7,039 nucleotides of DNA from Pseudomonadota bacterium (GCA_023452965.1 JAEXUU010000536.1:1-7039); one strand, 5' to 3'; positions 1 through 5,660 are shown, counted from the first letter of the stretch. The notes: generated by a model from the letters alone, not told the origin. Translations and numbers: made by a program.

Positions 1-381
1 GGACTGGTGCCGCCGGATGTACCGCCCGAGCGGCGTAGGGCGCAGCGCCAGGGCTATCCGCGCACCTTGCCGATCGTGCTCGAGCTGCCGGCCGAGATCG
101 CCTACGACATCGCCCGCAAGGCCAGCGTCAATCTCGGCTGGCGGGTGCTGGAAGGCGCGGCCCCGGGCGGGCGCAGCGGGGCAGGGCGGCTCGACGCGGT
201 GGCGCATTCGTGCGTGCTGCGCCTGGTCGACGACATCACCATCCGCATCCGGCCGCGCGCCGATGGCAGCCGGATCGACATTCGCTCGGCTTCGCGGCTC
301 GGCGGCTTCGATTTCGGCGCCAATGCCAGGCGGATCGCCGCCTTCGAGGAGGAGGTGAAGCTGCTGGTGGAGTTGCGTTGA
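1..381 (+). CDS. DUF1499 family protein, C-terminal part (5' end outside window)
   Basis: The frame is open from the first base, so the gene starts before the window; the GTG at 7 is probably internal. The visible 126 residues carry the usual DUF1499 layout: a helix followed by LGWRV, then the core VDDITIRIRP, then RIDIRSASRLGGFDFGANARRI and a closing helix. DUF1499 proteins are conserved in alphaproteobacteria and often have an N-terminal membrane part, which would lie outside this window. Their biochemical role is unknown. The gene ends 10 bp before the stop codon of the convergent MBL-fold gene, so the two are not in one operon. Family assignment is confident; no function can be inferred. 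Confidence 0.85.
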   Translation, partial: GLVPPDVPPERRRAQRQGYPRTLPIVLELPAEIAYDIARKASVNLGWRVLEGAAPGGRSGAGRLDAVAHSCVLRLVDDITIRIRPRADGSRIDIRSASRLGGFDFGANARRIAAFEEEVKLLVELR

Positions 382-391
382 GTTTCCGCCC

Positions 392-1339
392 TCACGCCAG
401 CCGGTAGCGGCTCGCCAGCGCGGGCAGGACTTCGTCGCAGAGCACGATGCCGCGCGCGACCAGATCCTCGAGCTGGGCGAGCACGGAGAGCGAAGCCGCG
501 CCATGCAGCGCCGGCGCCAGATCCAGATAGATCATCGGCACCATCGCGGAGATCGTCTCGTCGCCGGCTCGCAGGCGATTGAGGATCGCCGCCTCGCGCA
601 GACGGCGGTGCTGCACCAGCCCGCGCAGGAAGCGCTGCGGCTCGCGCACCGGCCCGCCATGGCCGGGCCAGTAGAGCCGGTGTTCCTGGCCCCGCAGCTT
701 CTCGATCGAGGCCATGTAGGCGACCATCGAGCCGTCCGGCGGAGCGACGATGGAAGTCGACCAGGCCATGACATGGTCGCCGGAGAACAGCGTCTTCTCC
801 TCGTCGAGCGCGAAGGCAAGGTGGTTCGCGGTGTGGCCGGGCGTCTCGACCGCTCGCAGGCTCCAGCCCTGGCCGGTAACAGCGTCCCCGTCGCCCATTA
901 CGAGGTCCGGCGCGTAGTCCTTGTCGGCGGCGGCGTCGAGCGGGTTGATCTCGCCGAGCGCGAGTTCACGGGCCGGGCGATGCGGGCCGCAGCCGACGAT
1001 CGCGGCGCCGGTCGCGGCCTTGACGGCGCGGCTCGCCGGCGAATGGTCGCGATGCGTGTGGGTGATGACGATCTGCTCGACACTCTCGCCCGCGACGGCC
1101 GCCAGCAGATTGGCGACATGGGCGGGGTCGTCCGGGCCGGGATCGATGATCGCGACCTTGCCGCGGCCGACAATGTAGCTGCAGGTCCCGGTGAAGGTCA
1201 TCGGCCCGCCATTGCCGGCGACGATCCTCCGGACCAGCGGCGAGAGCTGCACCACCGCGCCGGCGGCGAGCGCCTCCCGATCGAATGCGAGCGGCTCGGC
1301 CGCCTCGTCACGCCGGTCGTCCTGGTTGCCATTGCTCAT
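392..1339 (-). CDS. MBL-fold metallo-hydrolase, LACTB2-like, with C-terminal winged helix
   Basis: A complete 315-residue protein of the metallo-beta-lactamase superfamily. The metal-binding motif THTHRDH is at residues 93-99 (H94, H96, D98, H99). The further ligands are H169 in TPGHT, D188 in FSGDH and H227 in PGHG, so the di-zinc site looks intact. An early strand, KVAIIDPGPDD (61-71), is typical of the fold. After about residue 235 comes a helical segment (HRRLREAAILNRL) that matches the small winged-helix domain of the LACTB2 subgroup, whose human member is an endoribonuclease. Bacterial relatives are usually annotated only as MBL-fold hydrolases, so the substrate (RNA, thioester or other) is unknown. 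There is no signal peptide; it is predicted cytoplasmic. The ATG at 1339 is preceded only by a poor GGA-type ribosome site. It is divergent from bioY, with 110 bp between the start codons. Confidence 0.9.
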   Translation of the reverse strand: MSNGNQDDRRDEAAEPLAFDREALAAGAVVQLSPLVRRIVAGNGGPMTFTGTCSYIVGRGKVAIIDPGPDDPAHVANLLAAVAGESVEQIVITHTHRDHSPASRAVKAATGAAIVGCGPHRPARELALGEINPLDAAADKDYAPDLVMGDGDAVTGQGWSLRAVETPGHTANHLAFALDEEKTLFSGDHVMAWSTSIVAPPDGSMVAYMASIEKLRGQEHRLYWPGHGGPVREPQRFLRGLVQHRRLREAAILNRLRAGDETISAMVPMIYLDLAPALHGAASLSVLAQLEDLVARGIVLCDEVLPALASRYRLA

Positions 1340-1370
1340 CGTCGCATCCGGGTTCGTGCATCCTGGCCGG

Positions 1371-1399
1371 TTGTGGGCCGGTGCCGGGTTTTCTATAGA
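1371..1399 (+). promoter_or_regulatory. Candidate bioY promoter with overlapping BioR-like operator
   Basis: A -35-like TTGTGG (1371-1376) and a -10-like TATAGA (1394-1399) are separated by 17 bp. They sit 51 bp ahead of the bioY start codon. The -10 overlaps TTTTCTATAG (1389-1398), which matches 8 of 10 positions of TTATMKATAA, the operator of BioR, the GntR-type biotin repressor of many alphaproteobacteria. The central TCTATAGA is a perfect 8-bp palindrome. Repression by BioR under biotin sufficiency is inferred from this site and from the gene downstream; no bioR gene is in the window. Confidence 0.45.
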
Positions 1400-1449
1400 C
1401 GGACGAACCGGGCGTCGACGGCGCCTGTCCAGATGAGGATGAGACGCCG

Positions 1450-2076
1450 ATGGCCCAGTCGCTGCCCTTGCCCGCCGACACCATGGTCGGCTCCGCTCTT
1501 CCCGCGCTCTCCGATCCGCGCTCGCGTCTGGTGCGCAATGTCATGCTGGCGTTCGCCGGCAGCCTGCTGCTGGTGCTGGCCGCAAAGGTCAAGGTGCCGC
1601 TCTGGCCGGTGCCGGTGACGCTGCAGACGCTGGCGATCCTGGCGCTCGGCGCCGCCTATGGCCCGCGGCTCGGCCTCGCCACCGTCGCGCTCTATCTCGG
1701 TTACGGCCTCGCCGGTCTGCCGGTCTTCACCAACACGCCGCCGATGCTGGCCGGCCCGCTCTATTTCGCCGGCCCGACCGGCGGCTTCCTGATCGCTGCG
1801 CTGCCGGCCGTCGCTGTCGCCGGCTGGGCGGCTGCGCGCGGCGCCTCGCTGCTCCGCCTCATCGCCGGGCTGGTCGCCGCGGACCTCGTGATTCTCGGGC
1901 TTGGCTGCCTCTGGCTCGCCTTCGGCGCCCAGATGGCGAGCGGCGCGACCGGGATCGGTCTCTCCAGCGCCTGGGCCGCCGGCGTGCAGCCCTTCCTGAT
2001 CGGCGAGGCGCTCAAGGTGGCGCTGGCGGCGAGCCTCGTCGGCGCCGGCTGGACGCTGCTGAAGCGCCGCGGCTGA
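1450..2076 (+). CDS. bioY: Biotin transporter subunit BioY (ECF S component)
   Basis: A 208-residue, strongly hydrophobic protein of the usual BioY length. BioY is the membrane subunit of energy-coupling-factor transporters that binds biotin with high affinity. Diagnostic segments are VPLWPVPVTLQTLAILALG (49-67), GPRLGLATVALYLGYGLAGLP (71-91) with the following LAGPLYFAGPTGGFLIAALP (100-119), and PFLIGEALKVALAASLVGAG near the C-terminus (181-200). About six membrane helices are visible. No genes for the ATPase (BioM/EcfA) or the transmembrane partner (BioN/EcfT) lie next to it. It is therefore either a solo BioY, which is common in alphaproteobacteria, or it uses subunits encoded elsewhere. 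The ATG at 1450 is preceded by GGATGAG with about 6 bp spacing. A strong terminator follows 24 bp after the stop, so it is probably monocistronic. Confidence 0.95.
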   Translation: MAQSLPLPADTMVGSALPALSDPRSRLVRNVMLAFAGSLLLVLAAKVKVPLWPVPVTLQTLAILALGAAYGPRLGLATVALYLGYGLAGLPVFTNTPPMLAGPLYFAGPTGGFLIAALPAVAVAGWAAARGASLLRLIAGLVAADLVILGLGCLWLAFGAQMASGATGIGLSSAWAAGVQPFLIGEALKVALAASLVGAGWTLLKRRG

Positions 2077-2100
2077 ACGCGACATCCATGTGGGATGCCG

Positions 2101-2128
2101 AAAGCCGGGGCTGTAGCCCCGGCTTTTT
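2101..2128 (+). terminator. Rho-independent terminator of bioY
   Basis: A perfect 11-bp inverted repeat (AAAGCCGGGGC at 2101-2111 and GCCCCGGCTTT at 2116-2126) encloses a TGTA loop and runs into TTTTT (2124-2128). It starts 24 bp after the bioY stop codon. Read from the other strand the stem ends in only three T, so it would work less well for the convergent lipoprotein gene. Confidence 0.9.
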
Positions 2129-2158
2129 CGTTTGCGGGTGGTGAAGGGGAAGCGCCCT

Positions 2159-2302
2159 TCAGCCGGCCGGCTTGGTGTCCGTACAGACCTTCTTCACCGG
2201 CTGCAGGAACATGTCGAGTTCCATCATGTTGCCGCAGCGGTCGCAGCCGGCGAGCAAGGTGGCGATGCCGAGGATACCAACGATACGAAGAATGCGCGTC
2301 AT
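2159..2302 (-). CDS. Small lipoprotein, 47 residues (hypothetical)
   Basis: A short reading frame starting at the ATG complementary to 2300-2302 encodes a textbook lipoprotein. It has a basic start (MTR), then R6 and a hydrophobic core to residue 16 (IVGILGIATL), and the lipobox LAGC ending at Cys20, the expected lipidated residue. The mature part is only 28 residues, begins CDRCG, and has further Cys at 23 and 40. Asp at position +2 after the lipidated Cys is, in enterobacteria, the signal to stay in the inner membrane. GGAG lies 9 bp ahead of the ATG. It converges on bioY and its terminator. I do not recognise a family; the mature part is too short for an enzyme, so a small envelope factor is the most that can be suggested. 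The lipoprotein signal is clear, and expression is inferred. Confidence 0.7.
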   Translation of the reverse strand: MTRILRIVGILGIATLLAGCDRCGNMMELDMFLQPVKKVCTDTKPAG

Positions 2303-2426
2303 GCCGGCCCGCTCCACTTGCTCAGCCCAAGTCTAGCGAAAGCCCGTCCGCTGCGCCACGGCTGACGAACGCGACGAGCACCGGGCGGTGCCCTGAAATT
2401 GCACTGTGATCTCGAGCCCGCATGCC

Positions 2427-2447
2427 TGGGATGTGGCGCAGCTTGGT
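2427..2447 (+). other. tRNA-Pro-like 5' fragment
   Basis: GGGATGTGGCGCAGCTTGGT (2428-2447) looks like the acceptor strand and D-arm start of a bacterial tRNA-Pro. It matches 16 of 20 positions of the real tRNA-Pro(CGG) found further on in this window. The sequence then loses the tRNA pattern: no anticodon stem or T-arm pairs correctly, although GCCACCA occurs at about the right distance (2494-2500). It may be a decayed tRNA copy or attachment-site scar, or chance similarity. Confidence 0.3.
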
Positions 2448-2821
2448 CAGGGTGTCGCGCAAAGCCCTGCTATCGCAGCCCTGCTGTTCCTGAGCCACCA
2501 AAAAGACCGCGCGGCGTCATCCGAACTCTGCGCACAGCGGCCGTGATCCTCTTCTGATCCGGATTGATAGCGGGTGATCTCGGGGGCGGCCATGAATGCC
2601 GGCCTCGTCGGAGGACTGCGTGTCCGATCACCTTGGGCTTGTTTCAGTTACAAGTCAGCAACACTACGAAACAATCAGACATCGATCAGGCACATTGCGG
2701 ACAAAGTTCGTTGCCGCTGGCCGAGACCCGCGGGATGAAGATGATCCGCGCTCCTCGACTCCGCCCCGTTGCGCTGGCGAAGGCGAGTTTGGGTGCTGCC
2801 GCCGAGAAGGGCTGCTTTTGA

Positions 2822-2838
2822 CGCGGTCAACGACCGCG
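2822..2838 (+). repeat. Perfect 7-bp inverted repeat before the acyltransferase start
   Basis: CGCGGTC (2822-2828) and GACCGCG (2832-2838) flank AAC. The second arm touches the GGGAG ribosome site (2838-2842). As RNA it would form a GC-rich hairpin with a 3-nt loop next to the ribosome site; as DNA it could be a small operator. The role is not known. Confidence 0.45.
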
Positions 2839-2842
2839 GGAG

Positions 2843-4411
2843 ATGGTGACAGTGACGGACCTTGCCGGCCCTCGGCCGCCAATCGGCGGGACAGCATTCG
2901 TCGCGGTTCCGGGTGTCGCTTCCGACTACGAGCCCTCGATCGTCCGAAATGCGCGCCTGCAATATCTGCGCGGTTTCGCAGCGCTCGCCGTGCTGTTCTA
3001 TCATTGTGCGACATATCTCGAGCTGCTGCGCGGCAGCGAGGCCATGAACGGTGTCTTCCCGGGCGGCTGGGGAGCCTATGGCGTCGCGGTCTTCTTTGCG
3101 CTGTCCGGTTATCTGATGAGCGATCTCCTGCGACGGGATGATCCGGGTACGTTTCTGGTCAGCCGGATCGCTCGCATCTATCCGACGATGTTCATCATCA
3201 TCGCGCTGGCGTCCGTACTCTTCGTTCTTATCGGGCAGCCGCGCGGCTTCAACTTCTGGGCACTGACCTTGGTGCCGTCCGGGCCTCGCCCCTATTTTCT
3301 CGGCGTCGAATGGACGCTGCTCTACGAGATGACCTATTATGTCGGCCTGACGGTGCTGGCATTCTTGGGTTTGGCGCGGTTTGCGCCCGTGGCGATGCTG
3401 GCCTGGCTGGTAATCCTGGCCGGCGCTTTCGCGCTTGGACCGGGGCAGGCCCATCCGGGAGCGCCGACGCTCAGCGAGTTTCCGCTGACGGTGCTGAACA
3501 TTCCATTCGTGCTGGGCTTTCTGGCTGGCGAGCTGCATCGCCGTGGCGCGTTGCCTCGGTCGCTCATGCCGGCGGCGGTCATCTTGCTGCTCCCTGTCTT
3601 CGTCTTCGAGCTCGACGCAGCCATGCTCAGGCTCGTCACGGGCCTGTCCGCGAGCCTGCTCGTGGCGAGCGCCGTGACCGCCCCGATGACCGTGCCATCC
3701 GGACCGCTCGCGCGCTTCGGCCTGCGTCTCGGCGATGCCAGCTACGTCCTCTACCTCGTCCATGTGCCGATCATCATGACGCTTTCGGCCGTCTTGCCGG
3801 CAGCCACGCCACCGGTCCTCTTGTGGTTCGTCTGGGCGGCCGCCTCAACAGCAGCGGCCATCGCACTGGCGCCGTTGGATGGCGCGATTCATCGACGTCT
3901 GAAACGGCACATTACAGGCGCTCCCAAACGGCGCCTCTCGATCGTGGCGCTCGCGTTCATCGGCTTTTTCCTGGCCGTGGCAGCGGCTGGCGAATTCAGG
4001 ATGCGCGGCGAGGCCGCCGACACCGCGCGGGCCGCGCGCATTCTGTCCGGGCCGACTTCTGTCGCAGGTCCGAGCGTGCGCATGGCGATCGACGCGATCG
4101 CGACGATGCCGACAGGAAACCTTGTCGTCCGCGGATATGGCATCGATCTCGACAAGCCCCAGCTCGGCAGCCACGTTGCCTTACGACAGGCAGGACAGAC
4201 CCTGGCGCTGGTCGATCTGGATCGCATGCGCGCCGCCACGGTCGATGCGTTGGGGCGCACCGATCTGCGCAAGGTTCGGTTCGGTTTCCGCCTGATGCTG
4301 CCGAAGGAATTCACCTGTGAGGGGGGGGCGCTCGAGCCGTTCCTCCTGCTCGAGGACGGGCGATCGCTGCCGATACCGCTCGGTGCGCTTGCCGCAGTCT
4401 GCGGCAAATAG
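2843..4411 (+). CDS. Acyltransferase family 3 membrane protein (OafA/YrhL-like) with C-terminal extension
   Basis: This 522-residue integral membrane protein probably transfers an acyl group, often acetyl, to a sugar of a surface or secreted glycan. The family marks are LRGFAALAVLFYH (42-54, with the key R43 and H54), GVAVFFALSGYLM (80-92), VSRIARIYP (106-114), GVEWTLLYEMTYY (154-166) and GDASYVLYLVHVPI (297-310). About ten hydrophobic helices span residues 40-345. A further helix (366-383) is followed by about 135 extracytoplasmic residues. That tail is not the usual SGNH domain. It has the rhythm of a beta-sandwich module (VVRGYGIDLD, then R461...VDALGRTDL, then GFRLMLP) and two Cys (492, 520) that could pair. 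Start: ATG 2843 has GGGAG directly abutting it, so the in-frame GTG at 2852 (9 bp away) may be the true start. Codons 492-497 include a run of eight G. It is monocistronic in appearance; the substrate is unknown. Confidence 0.88.
   Translation: MVTVTDLAGPRPPIGGTAFVAVPGVASDYEPSIVRNARLQYLRGFAALAVLFYHCATYLELLRGSEAMNGVFPGGWGAYGVAVFFALSGYLMSDLLRRDDPGTFLVSRIARIYPTMFIIIALASVLFVLIGQPRGFNFWALTLVPSGPRPYFLGVEWTLLYEMTYYVGLTVLAFLGLARFAPVAMLAWLVILAGAFALGPGQAHPGAPTLSEFPLTVLNIPFVLGFLAGELHRRGALPRSLMPAAVILLLPVFVFELDAAMLRLVTGLSASLLVASAVTAPMTVPSGPLARFGLRLGDASYVLYLVHVPIIMTLSAVLPAATPPVLLWFVWAAASTAAAIALAPLDGAIHRRLKRHITGAPKRRLSIVALAFIGFFLAVAAAGEFRMRGEAADTARAARILSGPTSVAGPSVRMAIDAIATMPTGNLVVRGYGIDLDKPQLGSHVALRQAGQTLALVDLDRMRAATVDALGRTDLRKVRFGFRLMLPKEFTCEGGALEPFLLLEDGRSLPIPLGALAAVCGK
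4321..4328 (+). repeat. G8 homopolymer inside the acyltransferase gene
   Basis: Eight consecutive G lie after the codon for Cys492. In the given length the frame continues to the natural-looking end (VCGK). Loss of one G would move reading into a frame that stays open to 4667, replacing the last 30 or so residues with about 113 unrelated ones. Gain of one G would give a tail of about 35 residues ending near 4437. Such tracts are prone to slippage, and also to sequencing error. Confidence 0.9.
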
Positions 4412-4427
4412 GAAGCCGCTGCGGCGC

Positions 4428-4517
4428 TCACTCATAGCCCGAGAGTCCGGAGCAAGCCGCAGACGATCGCTCGGAGTGGCCGTCGTATCGAGGCGCCTTC
4501 TTGCTGAAATGGCCCAT
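4428..4517 (-). CDS. Possible 29-residue ORF or coding remnant (weak)
   Basis: From the ATG complementary to 4515-4517 a short frame encodes MGHFSKKAPRYDGHSERSS... and ends at 4428. The codons from roughly 4547 down to 4470 end almost always in G or C, as in real genes of this genome, and the frame is open upstream of the ATG to about 4597. There is no ribosome binding site and no upstream start codon. It may be a decayed gene end or a non-coding repeat rather than a gene. It lies tail to tail with the acyltransferase gene. Confidence 0.2.
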   Translation of the reverse strand: MGHFSKKAPRYDGHSERSSAACSGLSGYE

Positions 4518-4609
4518 GATGCCAGCGACGAGGCGCGCGCAGTCGGGCGTCGTTCGGGAAGGTCGCGGGTAGTGAGCGCCCGGCTTGGCGCGGGCCTAGG
4601 TCTTGTTCT

Positions 4610-4720
4610 TCAGTTGATCAACGGTTTCGCGGGCGCGGCGGCCTTCTCCGGCGCGGATGCGACGTAGAGCGCGTATCCGAGAGCCATGAAGCTCAGAAAT
4701 CCGAGTGCCGAAAGAACCAT
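4610..4720 (-). CDS. Single-span membrane microprotein, 36 residues (hypothetical)
   Basis: The ATG complementary to 4718-4720 has an excellent ribosome site, AGGAG with 7 bp spacing (complement of 4728-4732). The product is one hydrophobic helix (about residues 2-21, from VLSALGFLSF to ALYVA) followed by a short polar tail rich in Ala, Pro and Lys (SAPEKAAAPAKPLIN). There is no charged residue before the helix and no signal-peptidase or lipobox site, so it should stay in the inner membrane as a bitopic peptide; the topology is uncertain. It shares no operon with a neighbour. I do not recognise the family. Small single-span proteins of this size often modulate a larger membrane complex, but no partner is indicated here. 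Confidence 0.7.
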   Translation of the reverse strand: MVLSALGFLSFMALGYALYVASAPEKAAAPAKPLIN

Positions 4721-4782
4721 GCGAACGCTCCTCTATTGTGAGGGGCAGTGTCTGATGGACAAGTAAAGCGAACAGCGTCGGT

Positions 4783-5097
4783 TTACTTCACATTGTTCCT
4801 ATATCGGCGCTTCCATCGGCGCGGTCTTCGCTCAGACGGCGCCGGGCCCTTTTTCGCCTGCGACGCACAGGCCGCTTCGAGATGGTCGATCCCGTCGAGC
4901 AGCATGTCGCAGCCGCGGCCGGCGGGGTACCACTGACGCGTCAGGACGCCTGCCGAGGTGGCCAGTGCTCCTGCCGTCGCCCGCGCGACGCGGAGGGTCT
5001 CCTGAGCGAGCCCGGAGCCGGCGACAGTTTCGAGATCGGCATCGACCAGAGCAGCTGACATGTCGCAGCTGGTGTCGAGAGCGTCGAGGTCGGCCAC
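4783..5097 (-). CDS. Hypothetical protein, about 104 residues (weakly supported)
   Basis: The complementary strand holds a frame with gene-like codon ends between about 5100 and 4860, encoding VADLDALDTSCDMSAALVDA and onward through LRVARATAGALATSAGVLTRQWYP to a helical LLDGIDHLEAACASQ. It ends in a basic tail (RRPRRWKRRYRNNVK). GTG at 5097 is chosen because codon bias drops sharply upstream of it; the frame itself is open to an ATG at 5202, whose extra N-terminus is Arg-rich and looks non-coding. A GGGAGG lies 17 bp before the GTG, which is too far for a normal ribosome site. Another frame between 5329 and about 5120 also looks partly coding, so this may be a frameshifted, decayed gene. No family is recognised. 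Confidence 0.33.
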   Translation of the reverse strand: MADLDALDTSCDMSAALVDADLETVAGSGLAQETLRVARATAGALATSAGVLTRQWYPAGRGCDMLLDGIDHLEAACASQAKKGPAPSERRPRRWKRRYRNNVK

Positions 5098-5350
5098 GAC
5101 AGGGTTTCCGGTTGCCTCCCGTCGGTGGTGTCTTCGTCCGGCCCGGTGAGAGGCATTTGACCGGCGCGGCGCCTGCACCTGCCTTGCAGCTGGCCGTGTC
5201 ATATACCTCTGCAGGTTGCTGCAGAATCACGCCGGCGAGGGTCTGCCGATGCATGGGAGCCGCCCAGAATGGGCGGGCGGTCGCGCAGGGGTCGAAGATC
5301 GGCGCAAAGGTGCGTTGATCGTTCTCCAAACTGCCGGGATTTCCGTCGAG

Positions 5351-5374
5351 AAAAGAAAAAGGCCCCGAAGGGCC
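5351..5374 (-). terminator. Rho-independent terminator of tRNA-Pro
   Basis: On the complementary strand GGCCC-TTCG-GGGCC is followed by TTTTTCTTTT. The loop is the very stable UUCG tetraloop closed by C-G. The hairpin lies 33 bp past the CCA end of tRNA-Pro, in the right orientation. Confidence 0.9.
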
Positions 5375-5407
5375 GTACTTCTAACGTCATAATATATCGG
5401 GAAATTT

Positions 5408-5484
5408 TGGTCGGAGTGGCAGGATTTGAACCTGCGACCCCCTCGTCCCGAACGAGGTGCTCTACCAGGCTGAGCCACACTCCG
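5408..5484 (-). tRNA. tRNA-Pro, anticodon CGG
   Basis: A 77-nt tRNA with encoded CCA. The acceptor strand CGGAGTG (5484-5478) pairs with CACTCCG, followed by discriminator A and CCA (5410-5408). The anticodon stem CCTCG/CGAGG encloses the loop TTCGGGA, giving anticodon CGG (complement of 5448-5450), which reads CCG codons. The T-arm contains GGTTCAAATCC. The 5'-terminal C is typical of bacterial tRNA-Pro. It is transcribed away from tRNA-Gln. Confidence 0.97.
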
Positions 5485-5500
5485 ATCAACTGGTGGGCGG

Positions 5501-5529
5501 CTTATAGCCAGCCGCTCCGTGGTGCGCAA
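5501..5529 (-). promoter_or_regulatory. Promoter of tRNA-Pro
   Basis: On the complementary strand TTGCGC (-35, 5529-5524) and TATAAG (-10, 5506-5501) are 17 bp apart. Transcription would start near 5494, about 10 nt ahead of the mature 5' end. Confidence 0.65.
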
Positions 5530-5620
5530 CAGGCAAGCGGCAGGAAAACGCAATCTTCGGAAAAAAGGCGAAACCGGCGCGGCGGCGGTCAGACATCCTG
5601 TGATCTCGGCCGATCGGATA

Positions 5621-5649
5621 TTGCGCGCTTGGCCGCCGCGCTCTAGAAG
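5621..5649 (+). promoter_or_regulatory. Candidate promoter of tRNA-Gln
   Basis: TTGCGC (5621-5626), identical to the -35 box of the divergent tRNA-Pro, is followed after 17 bp by the -10-like TAGAAG (5644-5649). Transcription would start about 5 nt before the tRNA. The -10 match is poor. Confidence 0.4.
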
Positions 5650-5660
5650 GCAAGCCGCAT

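Larger units (their letters stand above)
2303..2842. other. Intergenic stretch without a convincing gene
   Basis: This 540-bp stretch lies between the small lipoprotein (-) and the acyltransferase (+). The open frames crossing it have no good ribosome site and a composition rich in Arg, Ser and Pro, as expected of out-of-frame GC-rich DNA. It holds a tRNA-Pro-like 5' fragment (2427-2447), a short direct repeat AGCCCTGCT (2463-2471 and 2477-2485), a spaced inverted repeat TTGTTTC/GAAACAA (2639-2645 and 2668-2674) in a locally AT-richer patch, and a hairpin just before the acyltransferase start (2822-2838). The acyltransferase promoter should be here, but I cannot place it. Confidence 0.6.

Noticed and set aside
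503..1618. 371-residue open frame on the + strand
   Set aside because: It is the antisense shadow of the MBL-fold gene and runs into bioY out of frame. Its Arg-rich composition and lack of a ribosome site contrast with the intact metal-binding motifs on the other strand.
1393..2085. 230-residue open frame on the - strand
   Set aside because: It is antisense to bioY, rich in Arg, Gln, Glu and Ala as expected of a shadow of a hydrophobic gene, and covers the bioY start and leader.
2675..3763. 362-residue open frame on the - strand
   Set aside because: It is antisense to the acyltransferase, with highly charged low-complexity composition and no recognisable domain.
3310..4320. 336-residue open frame on the + strand
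   Set aside because: It is the shifted frame of the acyltransferase gene; its product is Arg/Ala/Gly-rich without motifs.
4391..4405. Inverted repeat GCCGCA/TGCGGC at the end of the acyltransferase gene
   Set aside because: It lies inside the last codons and has no T run after it, so it is not a convincing terminator.
4734..4762. TTGTCC and ACAATA with 17 bp spacing on the - strand, before the microprotein
   Set aside because: It looks like a promoter, but the predicted start would fall in the AGGAG of the microprotein gene and remove its ribosome site.
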